NCBI GenBank assembly: GCA_963732595.1
Contig: CAVSZZ010000002.1
Coordinates: 620,001 to 684,000, forward strand
Direction: 5' to 3'
Origin: JAFGXF01 sp963732595
GTDB taxonomy: Bacteria > Chloroflexota > Anaerolineae > Anaerolineales > Anaerolineaceae
Length of the DNA: 64,000 nucleotides
In this document: positions 1-10,780 of the stretch, one piece after another
How the letters are laid out: every line of letters begins with the position of its first letter
Position numbering within the stretch: position 1 is the first letter of the stretch
Position numbers and translations under genes: made by a program
The notes under the pieces: model-generated
Databases searched by the model: none
What the model saw: only the letters and a program-made list of their open reading frames with translations
What the model was told of the DNA's origin: nothing

Positions 1-1
1 G

Positions 2-130
2 GCGGATAAACTGCTGGCTTTACGAAAACCTGGTGATTACTGGGAGAGCGAAGATGGTAAGGATTGGAATTGCCATACAACCATTGAAGCCATCCGTGTC
101 TTGAAATTCACTAAGAAACTGGATTCCTAA
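2..130 (+). CDS. C-terminal fragment of an unidentified protein
   Basis: An open frame enters from the left edge and stops at TAA 128-130, giving the last 42 residues of a protein that ends in TKKLDS. The segment is charged and soluble-looking, with no membrane helix or motif I can assign. A strong intrinsic terminator starts about 40 bases downstream, as expected for the end of a transcription unit. The family is not recognised and the 5' part lies outside the window. Confidence 0.55.
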   Translation, partial: ADKLLALRKPGDYWESEDGKDWNCHTTIEAIRVLKFTKKLDS

Positions 131-171
131 CTTACCGAGAATGCTATATTAAATCAACACCGAAGTAAATT

Positions 172-197
172 AAAAAGCCTGGTAAACCAGGCTTTTT
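172..197. terminator. Bidirectional intrinsic terminator
   Basis: A perfect 11-bp stem (AAAAAGCCTGG / CCAGGCTTTTT) encloses a TAAA loop, with A and T tracts on the two sides. It lies between the end of the plus-strand fragment and the stop of the minus-strand giant gene at 217, so it can serve both converging transcripts. Confidence 0.85.
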
Positions 198-216
198 GTT
201 TAATCAGATAGAACGA

Positions 217-3200
217 TTAGTTCGAATTCGTCAACTCTTCGGTCACATCGATAAGAATTGCTTTAACAACGATCCGTTTCTTGTAGGTATCTGTCTTTGC
301 ATCATATTCCTTGCATGTGACCAGGGTGATCCATGCTTTATCCTCATGCTTGAAAGCAGACATGTCATTGGATTTGACGGTTGTCACACTCCGCACCTGA
401 TAGACATATCTCATGCCATTGGTGTGAACGATAATCTGGTCACCCCAGGCGAGATTACCCAGGTTCAGGAATGGACCTGGTTTTCCATTCGGCAGGTAAA
501 CATGGGCCGTGATGACACTATTCCCCTTCCAGGTTGGGTAGGCGGTTTCTTCCAACCAGCCTGCCTGATCCCATAACCATGTCAGATCCCAGGAACGATC
601 ATCCAAGGGCACACCTACCACCGGTAGTGTGATCCCCAGGATGGGTACTTCAACGGAAAGATCTCCCAGACTCTCATATGTAATCCTGGTCGTGATATCC
701 AGGGGTGTGATCCGTCCGGGGGCAAATCCGGTGCTCGGTTGACCGGCAGGTCTCAGGATAATCTCATCTGTATCGATGTAATTATCCACGTCGATCCCAG
801 GCGGGAAAGTCCGCTCATCAGATAGATCGTTATATTCCGTTTGAGGTTCAGAAACATCATCCGGTAGACTGGTCCACTCCCCAGTGACAGAGTTGCTGAT
901 TTCATTACTCGCAGGGAGTGAGAGCACTGTCGCACGGAAAGTGATGATACTGTTACCACCTGTGCGAGTGAATATCGGCCACACTGCCCTGATTGTGTGG
1001 GTTGCAAGACTGTAGGTGCAGGTGGATGGGTCCTGGGCGCCCGTGGTGCAATTCAAGGCTGTCACATTACCTAATTCGAGTGGTAATTGATCGATCAACT
1101 CCACATTGAAAGCATCCGTGGTGCTGAACAGGCTATCGTGCGTCAACATCAGGGTAAAGGTAACCTCTGTTCCAACTGCAACGAGTGTGGGACTGGCTGA
1201 CTTTGTCACATTCAAACGGGATTCAACAATGTTCACATCCTCTGCAGAAGCCGGCCCCGCACTATCAGCAACACCCCATGTCAAACTAGCCTGGTTGCCA
1301 AGATCCACGCCGTTCGTATTACCAAGGCTATTAAGAACAACAGCTTCATACGTCACCCGCATGGTCACATCACCTGCGGTTGTATTGGTTAACAAACCAA
1401 AGGTAAAGACAGCCTGGCGTCCTTCATCGCGAGGATCGGTACTCGTAGGCAGATAAGTCACTCCGACCGCATTGTTACAAACATCTGCCAGAGTACCAAT
1501 CGAGGTTGTCAATCCTGCACCGGTAATACCGGTGCATCCAACAAATGCCAGACCACGATCCATGGTATCGGTCAGGATCGTCGTGCTGAATGGGCCGGGA
1601 GGAACGACCACTGAAACTTGATAGGTGACGATCTCACCGATAGCCACATTATTATCATTCGTAAAGCTCTGATTGGAATCCGTCAGGGTTTTCGTCAGGC
1701 TCAGGTCCCCTACAGCCGCGATCAACACGGTTGAGTCGTCATTATCGGTGACCGTTATGCCCGTAGAGGTCTCACCCTGAGCTGTGGCGGTATTGGTAAA
1801 ACCAGCGATTACATTGAGTACCGTACAAAGATATTCAACGTAGTCTCCTGGAAGAAGGGGTCCAAGACCGGTCGCTGCACAATCTGGTGCCAGAATATCT
1901 GTCACACTGACTATACTTAATGTAACGTCACCAGTATTTGTTACCCGGATAACGAATGTGACATCACTTCCCGATGTGACTGTTTGGCTGTCCGCTCCCT
2001 CTACATTCTTGCGAATGTCGATGTCAGGAGCGATCACATCCACACTGGAGGGATCCGTATCCGTCACATCCGGCCCAACCGGCGGAGTGCCGGTCACCGT
2101 CGCTAGATTCGTGAAGTCCGCTGCCGCCGTCACCGTGCAGGTGTAGGTCGTGTTCGCACCCGCTGCCAGGCTGGCGATGGTCGTGTCGCAGTCCGGAACC
2201 AAGGGATCACTGACCAACACGTTCGTCAGGGTCACATCCCCAGTGTTCTCTACATAGATCGTGAACGTCACCGTGTCGCCCACCAACGCCTGCTGGCTGT
2301 CCGCTCCCTCTACATTCTTGCGAATGTCGATGTCAGGAGCGATCACATCCACACTGGAGGGATCCGTATCCGTCACATCCGGCCCAACCGGCGGAGTGCC
2401 GGTCACCGTCGCTAGATTCGTGAAGTCCGCTGCCGCCGTCACCGTGCAGGTGTAGGTCGTGTTCGCACCCGCTGCCAGGCTGGCGATGGTCGTGTCGCAG
2501 TCCGGAACCAAGGGATCACTGACCAACACGTTCGTCAGGGTCACATCCCCAGTGTTCTCTACATAGATCGTGAACGTCACCGTGTCGCCCACCAACGCCT
2601 GCTGGCTGTCCGCTCCCTCTACATTCTTGCGAATGTCGATGTCAGGAGCGATCACATCCACACTGGAGGGATCCGTATCCGTCACATCCGGCCCAACCGG
2701 CGGAGTGCCGGTCACCGTCGCTAGATTCGTGAAGTCCGCTGCCGCCGTCACCGTGCAGGTGTAGGTCGTGTTCGCACCCGCTGCCAGGCTGGCGATGGTC
2801 GTGTCGCAGTCCGGAACCAAGGGATCACTGACCAACACGTTCGTCAGGGTCACATCCCCAGTGTTCTCTACATAGATCGTGAACGTCACCGTGTCGCCCA
2901 CCAACGCCTGCTGGCTGTCCGCTCCCTCTACATTCTTGCGAATGTCGATGTCAGGAGCGATCACATCCACACTGGAGGGATCCGTATCCGTCACATCCGG
3001 CCCAACCGGCGGAGTGCCGGTCACCGTCGCTAGATTCGTGAAGTCCGCTGCCGCCGTCACCGTGCAGGTGTAGGTCGTGTTCGCACCCGCTGCCAGGCTG
3101 GCGATGGTCGTGTCGCAGTCCGGAACCAAGGGATCACTGACCAACACGTTCGTCAGGGTCACATCCCCAGTGTTCTCTACATAGATCGTGAACGTCACCG

Positions 3201-6200
3201 TGTCGCCCACCAACGCCTGCTGGCTGTCCGCTCCCTCTACATTCTTGCGAATGTCGATGTCAGGAGCGATCACATCCACACTGGAGGGATCCGTATCCGT
3301 CACATCCGGCCCAACCGGCGGAGTGCCGGTCACCGTCGCTAGATTCGTGAAGTCCGCTGCCGCCGTCACCGTGCAGGTGTAGGTCGTGTTCGCACCCGCT
3401 GCCAGGCTGGCGATGGTCGTGTCGCAGTCCGGAACCAAGGGATCACTGACCAACACGTTCGTCAGGGTCACATCCCCAGTGTTCTCTACATAGATCGTGA
3501 ACGTCACCGTGTCGCCCACCAACGCCTGCTGGCTGTCCGCTCCCTCTACATTCTTGCGAATGTCGATGTCAGGAGCGATCACATCCACACTGGAGGGATC
3601 CGTATCCGTCACATCCGGCCCAACCGGCGGAGTGCCGGTCACCGTCGCTAGATTCGTGAAGTCCGCTGCCGCCGTCACCGTGCAGGTGTAGGTCGTGTTC
3701 GCACCCGCTGCCAGGCTGGCGATGGTCGTGTCGCAGTCCGGAACCAAGGGATCACTGACCAACACGTTCGTCAGGGTCACATCCCCAGTGTTCTCTACAT
3801 AGATCGTGAACGTCACCGTGTCGCCCACCAACGCCTGCTGGCTGTCCGCTCCCTCTACATTCTTGCGAATGTCGATGTCAGGAGCGATCACATCCACACT
3901 GGAGGGATCCGTATCCGTCACATCCGGCCCAACCGGCGGAGTGCCGGTCACCGTCGCTAGATTCGTGAAGTCCGCTGCCGCCGTCACCGTGCAGGTGTAG
4001 GTCGTGTTCGCACCCGCTGCCAGGCTGGCGATGGTCGTGTCGCAGTCCGGAACCAAGGGATCACTGACCAACACGTTCGTCAGGGTCACATCCCCAGTGT
4101 TCTCTACATAGATCGTGAACGTCACCGTGTCGCCCACCAACGCCTGCTGGCTGTCCGCTCCCTCTACATTCTTGCGAATGTCGATGTCAGGAGCGATCAC
4201 ATCCACACTGGAGGGATCCGTATCCGTCACATCCGGCCCAACCGGCGGAGTGCCGGTCACCGTCGCTAGATTCGTGAAGTCCGCTGCCGCCGTCACCGTG
4301 CAGGTGTAGGTCGTGTTCGCACCCGCTGCCAGGCTGGCGATGGTCGTGTCGCAGTCCGGAACCAAGGGATCACTGACCAACACGTTCGTCAGGGTCACAT
4401 CCCCAGTGTTCTCTACATAGATCGTGAACGTCACCGTGTCGCCCACCAACGCCTGCTGGCTGTCCGCTCCCTCTACATTCTTGCGAATGTCGATGTCAGG
4501 AGCGATCACATCCACACTGGAGGGATCCGTATCCGTCACATCCGGCCCAACCGGCGGAGTGCCGGTCACCGTCGCTAGATTCGTGAAGTCCGCTGCCGCC
4601 GTCACCGTGCAGGTGTAGGTCGTGTTCGCACCCGCTGCCAGGCTGGCGATGGTCGTGTCGCAGTCCGGAACCAAGGGATCACTGACCAACACGTTCGTCA
4701 GGGTCACATCCCCAGTGTTCTCTACATAGATCGTGAACGTCACCGTGTCGCCCACCAACGCCTGCTGGCTGTCCGCTCCCTCTACATTCTTGCGAATGTC
4801 GATGTCAGGAGCGATCACATCCACACTGGAGGGATCCGTATCCGTCACATCCGGCCCAACCGGCGGAGTGCCGGTCACCGTCGCTAGATTCGTGAAGTCC
4901 GCTGCCGCCGTCACCGTGCAGGTGTAGGTCGTGTTCGCACCCGCTGCCAGGCTGGCGATGGTCGTGTCGCAGTCCGGAACCAAGGGATCACTGACCAACA
5001 CGTTCGTCAGGGTCACATCCCCAGTGTTCTCTACATAGATCGTGAACGTCACCGTGTCGCCCACCAACGCCTGCTGGCTGTCCGCTCCCTCTACATTCTT
5101 GCGAATGTCGATGTCAGGAGCGATCACATCCACACTGGAGGGATCCGTATCCGTCACATCCGGCCCAACCGGCGGAGTGCCGGTCACCGTCGCTAGATTC
5201 GTGAAGTCCGCTGCCGCCGTCACCGTGCAGGTGTAGGTCGTGTTCGCACCCGCTGCCAGGCTGGCGATGGTCGTGTCGCAGTCCGGAACCAAGGGATCAC
5301 TGACCAACACGTTCGTCAGGGTCACATCCCCAGTGTTCTCTACATAGATCGTGAACGTCACCGTGTCGCCCACCAACGCCTGCTGGCTGTCCGCTCCCTC
5401 TACATTCTTGCGAATGTCGATGTCAGGAGCGATCACATCCACACTGGAGGGATCCGTATCCGTCACATCCGGCCCAACCGGCGGAGTGCCGGTCACCGTC
5501 GCTAGATTCGTGAAGTCCGCTGCCGCCGTCACCGTGCAGGTGTAGGTCGTGTTCGCACCCGCTGCCAGGCTGGCGATGGTCGTGTCGCAGTCCGGAACCA
5601 AGGGATCACTGACCAACACGTTCGTCAGGGTCACATCCCCAGTGTTCTCTACATAGATCGTGAACGTCACCGTGTCGCCCACCAACGCCTGCTGGCTGTC
5701 CGCTCCCTCTACATTCTTGCGAATGTCGATGTCAGGAGCGATCACATCCACACTGGAGGGATCCGTATCCGTCACATCCGGCCCAACCGGCGGAGTGCCG
5801 GTCACCGTCGCTAGATTCGTGAAGTCCGCTGCCGCCGTCACCGTGCAGGTGTAGGTCGTGTTCGCACCCGCTGCCAGGCTGGCGATGGTCGTGTCGCAGT
5901 CCGGAACCAAGGGATCACTGACCAACACGTTCGTCAGGGTCACATCCCCAGTGTTCTCTACATAGATCGTGAACGTCACCGTGTCGCCCACCAACGCCTG
6001 CTGGCTGTCCGCTCCCTCTACATTCTTGCGAATGTCGATGTCAGGAGCGATCACATCCACACTGGAGGGATCCGTATCCGTCACATCCGGCCCAACCGGC
6101 GGAGTGCCGGTCACCGTCGCTAGATTCGTGAAGTCCGCTGCCGCCGTCACCGTGCAGGTGTAGGTCGTGTTCGCACCCGCTGCCAGGCTGGCGATGGTCG

Positions 6201-9200
6201 TGTCGCAGTCCGGAACCAAGGGATCACTGACCAACACGTTCGTCAGGGTCACATCCCCAGTGTTCTCTACATAGATCGTGAACGTCACCGTGTCGCCCAC
6301 CAACGCCTGCTGGCTGTCCGCTCCCTCTACATTCTTGCGAATGTCGATGTCAGGAGCGATCACATCCACACTGGAGGGATCCGTATCCGTCACATCCGGC
6401 CCAACCGGCGGAGTGCCGGTCACCGTCGCTAGATTCGTGAAGTCCGCTGCCGCCGTCACCGTGCAGGTGTAGGTCGTGTTCGCACCCGCTGCCAGGCTGG
6501 CGATGGTCGTGTCGCAGTCCGGAACCAAGGGATCACTGACCAACACGTTCGTCAGGGTCACATCCCCAGTGTTCTCTACATAGATCGTGAACGTCACCGT
6601 GTCGCCCACCAACGCCTGCTGGCTGTCCGCTCCCTCTACATTCTTGCGAATGTCGATGTCAGGAGCGATCACATCCACACTGGAGGGATCCGTATCCGTC
6701 ACATCCGGCCCAACCGGCGGAGTGCCGGTCACCGTCGCTAGATTCGTGAAGTCCGCTGCCGCCGTCACCGTGCAGGTGTAGGTCGTGTTCGCACCCGCTG
6801 CCAGGCTGGCGATGGTCGTGTCGCAGTCCGGAACCAAGGGATCACTGACCAACACGTTCGTCAGGGTCACATCCCCAGTGTTCTCTACATAGATCGTGAA
6901 CGTCACCGTGTCGCCCACCAACGCCTGCTGGCTGTCCGCTCCCTCTACATTCTTGCGAATGTCGATGTCAGGAGCGATCACATCCACACTGGAGGGATCC
7001 GTATCCGTCACATCCGGCCCAACCGGCGGAGTGCCGGTCACCGTCGCTAGATTCGTGAAGTCCGCTGCCGCCGTCACCGTGCAGGTGTAGGTCGTGTTCG
7101 CACCCGCTGCCAGGCTGGCGATGGTCGTGTCGCAGTCCGGAACCAAGGGATCACTGACCAACACGTTCGTCAGGGTCACATCCCCAGTGTTCTCTACATA
7201 GATCGTGAACGTCACCGTGTCGCCCACCAACGCCTGCTGGCTGTCCGCTCCCTCTACATTCTTGCGAATGTCGATCGCGGGGTTTTGTGGTATCGGGACT
7301 ATCTCAGTGTCCTCACATTCAGGTCCAGGTGTGGTTGTGCAGATGTTATCGTCCGTCACTATTGCTGTATTCTCAAATTCACCGGCATCAACATCCACTT
7401 GCGTAACCTCATGGCTGCCTGACAACACACAGGTACCCAACGGGGTCACGCTTGGGCAGCTTGCATCAGTTGGAATCAGGTCTGGGTCGCTCACCACCAC
7501 ACTTGTCAGGGTGGTATTTCCTATATTGGTCATGGTAACGGTGTAATTCAGGTCATCACCCAGAGAGATGGTCCCGCTGCTGTCGCTATCAGTGTAATTA
7601 ACATACACTTTATCCAGCGCCAGGGCAATGTAATTCACCGTCTCGGTATCTGTGTTCGAATCCGTCCCATCCGCCCTCGCTGTCGCAATGTTCGTCACAC
7701 TACCTGCATCCAGATCATTCTGGTCGATCGTGTAGCTCGCCGTGCACGTGATCGACTCCCCAGGATCCAGGTAACCATCCCCATTTCCAACCGTGCTCAC
7801 TAAGGGACAGGCTTCATCCACCGCTTGGTCATCAGCAATCGTCACAGGTCCTGCCAGCCGAACGCTCCCACTATTCGTCACCAGGTAGCTGTAGCCGATC
7901 ACATCACCCACAGTATCGTAGGTTAAAGGATTGGCTGTCTTCACGAGCGTCAAGGCGCGGTAATAGACTGTTTCGGTATCTGTCGGTGAATCCACCGGCG
8001 TCGTCCCAAGAAAACCGTGTGCCGAGGCTACGTTCGTCACCGACCCGGCGGTTACATCTCCCGCCGTGATCGTGTAGCTCGCCGTGCAGGTCACCGTCTC
8101 GCCCGGGTTCAGGCTCAATGGCAACGATGGGCAGCTCTCATCCGTCGCTCGATCATCCGTAATGGTGAATGGAGCTAACAACATCACATCCCCGCTGTTC
8201 GTTACGAGGTATGAGTAACTGATCACGTTCCCAACTGCTGTGTAGGTCGTTGGGATCGCAGTCTTTACGATCGTCAAAGCCGGATGGACAATTTTCACAT
8301 CTTCGCTGGCTGTCCGGGGGGTGGTCTGGGTTGTATCGCCAGTCACCGTGTTATCGATGTCGCCGTCTCCGCCACCGTTGTTATCAATATCGGACTGCAG
8401 CACTGTATAGGTGCCTGTGTAGACCCATGTCTCGGTCGTATCCAGCTGGTTGTCACTATCGGTGTCCCCGGAGACATACACCAGGTTCGTCACTAACGGA
8501 TCGCTGACTGTCACACCGGTCAGCGCAACACCTCCTGTGTTATTCAAAGTCACCGTATAATGAATCACATCCCCGGCCGAATCCACGCCCGGCTCCGCTG
8601 CAACCTTGGTGATCGAGAAATTGGGTGTATTGTTACTGTCCACCGTGGCAGTATCGGATGCAGTATATGTCAGGGCACCAAATGTGCCTGTAGCGCTGCC
8701 TTCATTGACGCTCGTTCCATTGGGAGCAGCAGTGGTGATGGCAGTGAACCTGACCGTCAAAGTCTCAAAAGCCGGCATGTCGACATCAATATTCCAGGTC
8801 AGGGTGGGTAAAACTATAGAACTCGGATCAGCTGCATTGCCTGATATGGTTGTATTATCCGGAAAAGTGATCGTGGTGGAATTATCCACATAATTCCAAT
8901 TGGGAGGCAATACATCCACAATATCCACATTCTCAATCGCGAAACGCTCGGTGTTCACCACGAGGGTGAATTCCGAGGTCTGCCCGACTAAATTCGCAAT
9001 ACTGGTGGGATCGGCGGTTTTATCCAGATTCAACAATATTTCATTGAAGCCTTCCTCAATAATCGGAACAACCGTATACCCAAGATCCATATTGGGGCTG
9101 GTAACCGCACAGGCTGCGCCAGCCTGGTTCACGCTGGCTTCGCCCCAGACGACTGCAATGGGACCGCTGGCCACTATGTTCATGCCGGTGTTGTTAAAAT

Positions 9201-10576
9201 CCGGATCGTAAGCGCGGTACGAGGCCAACCGGTTCAGGGTGACAGTTAAGTCGTAGATTCCATTAACCGGAGAAAAATCGAATTTAACCACAGTGTTGTC
9301 ATTAACCGGTGTCACCCACACCGGCGAACAATTGTTGGCTGGCGGAACGGCACTGGTACCGGGAGCCCAACCCAGGTAGTATTCGGTGACCAAAGCGAAA
9401 GCCGGGATCAATTGAAAACCCCACTCCAGGTTGTAATCCTCGGTATCTGTGGCGCCAATGACCCAGAAGTTCCGGGTGCCGGTCAGCCGAACGCCGCTGT
9501 TTTGGGGGACATAATGATTTGCGCCCGTGGCAGCCGAGTAAGCCCGGGTCGTCCCGGCAGGAAGTGTGAAATTTCCGGTGCCGGATGAGTCTTGCCAAGT
9601 CACTGTTAATGAAGCACCCGGTGGGTTATAAATGTAAAGATCGGTCTGGTAGGAACCAGTTCCTGAACTGACCGGACTGTAATATTCGTCATCCCACAGG
9701 GTGGTGGGAACCATAGTCCACCCCCGAAATTCAGAAGCCTGTCCACCCAGTGGCCCTTCACCTGCAATGAATTGCACCTGGACCGGGTATGTCCCGTTGA
9801 CAGTCGTTCCAGAATCGATACTGTAAAGTTGGGTCACCTGCCCTTTATTCAAAACCACATTCACATCCACGCCGCCGGTTGACGGATCATTGATCGTGAC
9901 CGTATTACCATCATGCGTGGATTGCGCAATGACATAAGTATTGGCAAAATCTTCGTAACCGGGAGCCAGGTTCTCACCAACCGGGATGGTGTAGGTGGTC
10001 TGATAAGGTTTGGTCGGGAAGAGCCCCCACGAGAGGGCGTAGACAGTCTGGATCGACTCAGGCCAGAGGGACAAGGTAACCGCGGCGGCGCCGACGATAT
10101 AGATATGATCCCCGCCATCGTAACAATTCGTGGATGCGCCATTTGGATTCGAGCCACCCGCGCCACAGGCATTAATGGAGGTTGGAGGGGCTGCTCTTGG
10201 TACGGGAACATTAAAGGACACAAAATTCGCAACCCCGCCTGCATTGGTGACAGAATAAGTCTCATCCGCATTGCTAAAATCGGTTTCATTAAAGTCGTAA
10301 CCATCCTCCCAATGATCATAAAAGAGGGTGGTGTTATTCACATAGGCAGTAACCCCGATCACATAGCGCATGCCCTGGGCTTGTACCAGGGTTGGATCAT
10401 TATCGTTATCAACAAATATATTAAAGACCTGCTGAGATGTGGTGGGAATGATAATAATCTGACACTCCCGATGGCAATGCCTGGGCAGATTGATTGGGTA
10501 TCATCATTAACCCACTGATTATTGTTAGCAGAACAAGCAAGTTACCAACCCGGAATATTCTGGTATTTTTCAGCAT
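217..10576 (-). CDS. Giant secreted DUF11-repeat protein with C-terminal sortase domain (one frame break near the N-terminus)
   Basis: A very large exported surface protein. The start is ATG at 10576, preceded by a GAGGGT ribosome site; the first 34 or so residues form a signal peptide (MLKNTRIFRV, then a hydrophobic core ending near SAQA). The frame shifts near 10450, probably a one-base indel in a GGG run, and then runs open to 217 for about 3,410 residues. Order: signal peptide; about 450 residues of beta-rich sequence loosely like an IgGFc-binding-type region; several diverse DUF11 (Ig-like) domains; 17 identical 103-aa DUF11 units plus one divergent unit; two more DUF11-like domains; the motif QPSTGFAPG; and a sortase (peptidase C60) domain of about 170 residues. 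The sortase triad is visible as His in VITAHV, Cys in TLVTC, 63 residues later, and Arg in KKRIVV, 13 after the Cys. Known sortases are normally separate membrane enzymes, so the fusion suggests self-linked anchoring or crosslinking. Family and export are clear; the function is inferred. Confidence 0.85.
1986..7275. repeat. Tandem array of 17 identical 309-bp units coding for DUF11 domains
   Basis: The same 309-bp unit recurs 17 times, plus 37 bp of an 18th, with no difference that I can find; the sense translation and one antisense frame are both identical in every unit. Each unit encodes 103 residues starting IDIRKNVEGADSQQ and ending SVDVIAPD. Every unit has exactly two cysteines (unit residues 48 and 65), which could form an intradomain disulfide in an exported protein, and a Lys (residue 5) and Asn (residue 75) placed as in some intramolecular isopeptide-forming Ig folds. 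Identity at synonymous sites points to recent expansion or ongoing homogenisation. Copy number is likely to vary between cells. Confidence 0.97.
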
Positions 10577-10623
10577 GTGTTACCCTCTATAATTGGCTGT
10601 ATTGATATTTAACATGAAAAACC

Positions 10624-10641
10624 ACCTCTCACATGAGAGGT
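10624..10641 (-). other. Small hairpin in the 5' leader of the giant minus-strand gene
   Basis: A 7-bp perfect stem (ACCTCTC / GAGAGGT) with an ACAT loop lies about 50 bases upstream of the start codon at 10576 and downstream of the predicted -10 element, so it would be in the 5' untranslated leader. No riboswitch class is recognised. It could affect mRNA stability or bind a regulator. Confidence 0.4.
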
Positions 10642-10660
10642 TTCATCATAACCAACTTTA

Positions 10661-10669
10661 ATTATATCA
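10661..10669 (-). promoter_or_regulatory. Extended -10 promoter element for the minus-strand giant gene
   Basis: On the minus strand the sequence reads TGATATAAT, a perfect -10 hexamer with the extended TGn motif, in an AT-rich stretch; no good -35 is visible. Transcription would start near 10654, giving a leader of about 80 bases. Confidence 0.5.
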
Positions 10670-10692
10670 AAAAAAAGCAGGAAATATTCAGC

Positions 10693-10698
10693 TATAAT
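10693..10698 (+). promoter_or_regulatory. Candidate -10 element for the plus-strand giant gene
   Basis: TATAAT occurs on the plus strand 83 bases before the ATG at 10781, back to back with the minus-strand element, in the 204-bp divergent spacer. No matching -35 is seen, so this is a weak call. Confidence 0.3.
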
Positions 10699-10780
10699 GG
10701 TAATTATAGGATTAAATGTATATCTTATGATCAACATTTCCATTCTATGCATTACTTGTCACTCAAAGGTGTAAATTTCA

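Noticed and set aside
196..576. Plus-strand open frame of 126 residues at the left end
   Set aside because: Antisense to the sortase domain of the giant gene; sequence is not protein-like.
1986..7275. CRISPR-like regular repetition
   Set aside because: The units are contiguous 309-bp coding repeats without unique spacers, and no cas genes are present.
2261..7546. Repeated 64-residue plus-strand open frames, one per repeat unit
   Set aside because: They are exact antisense shadows of the 309-bp repeat array, with no ribosome sites; the sense protein explains them.
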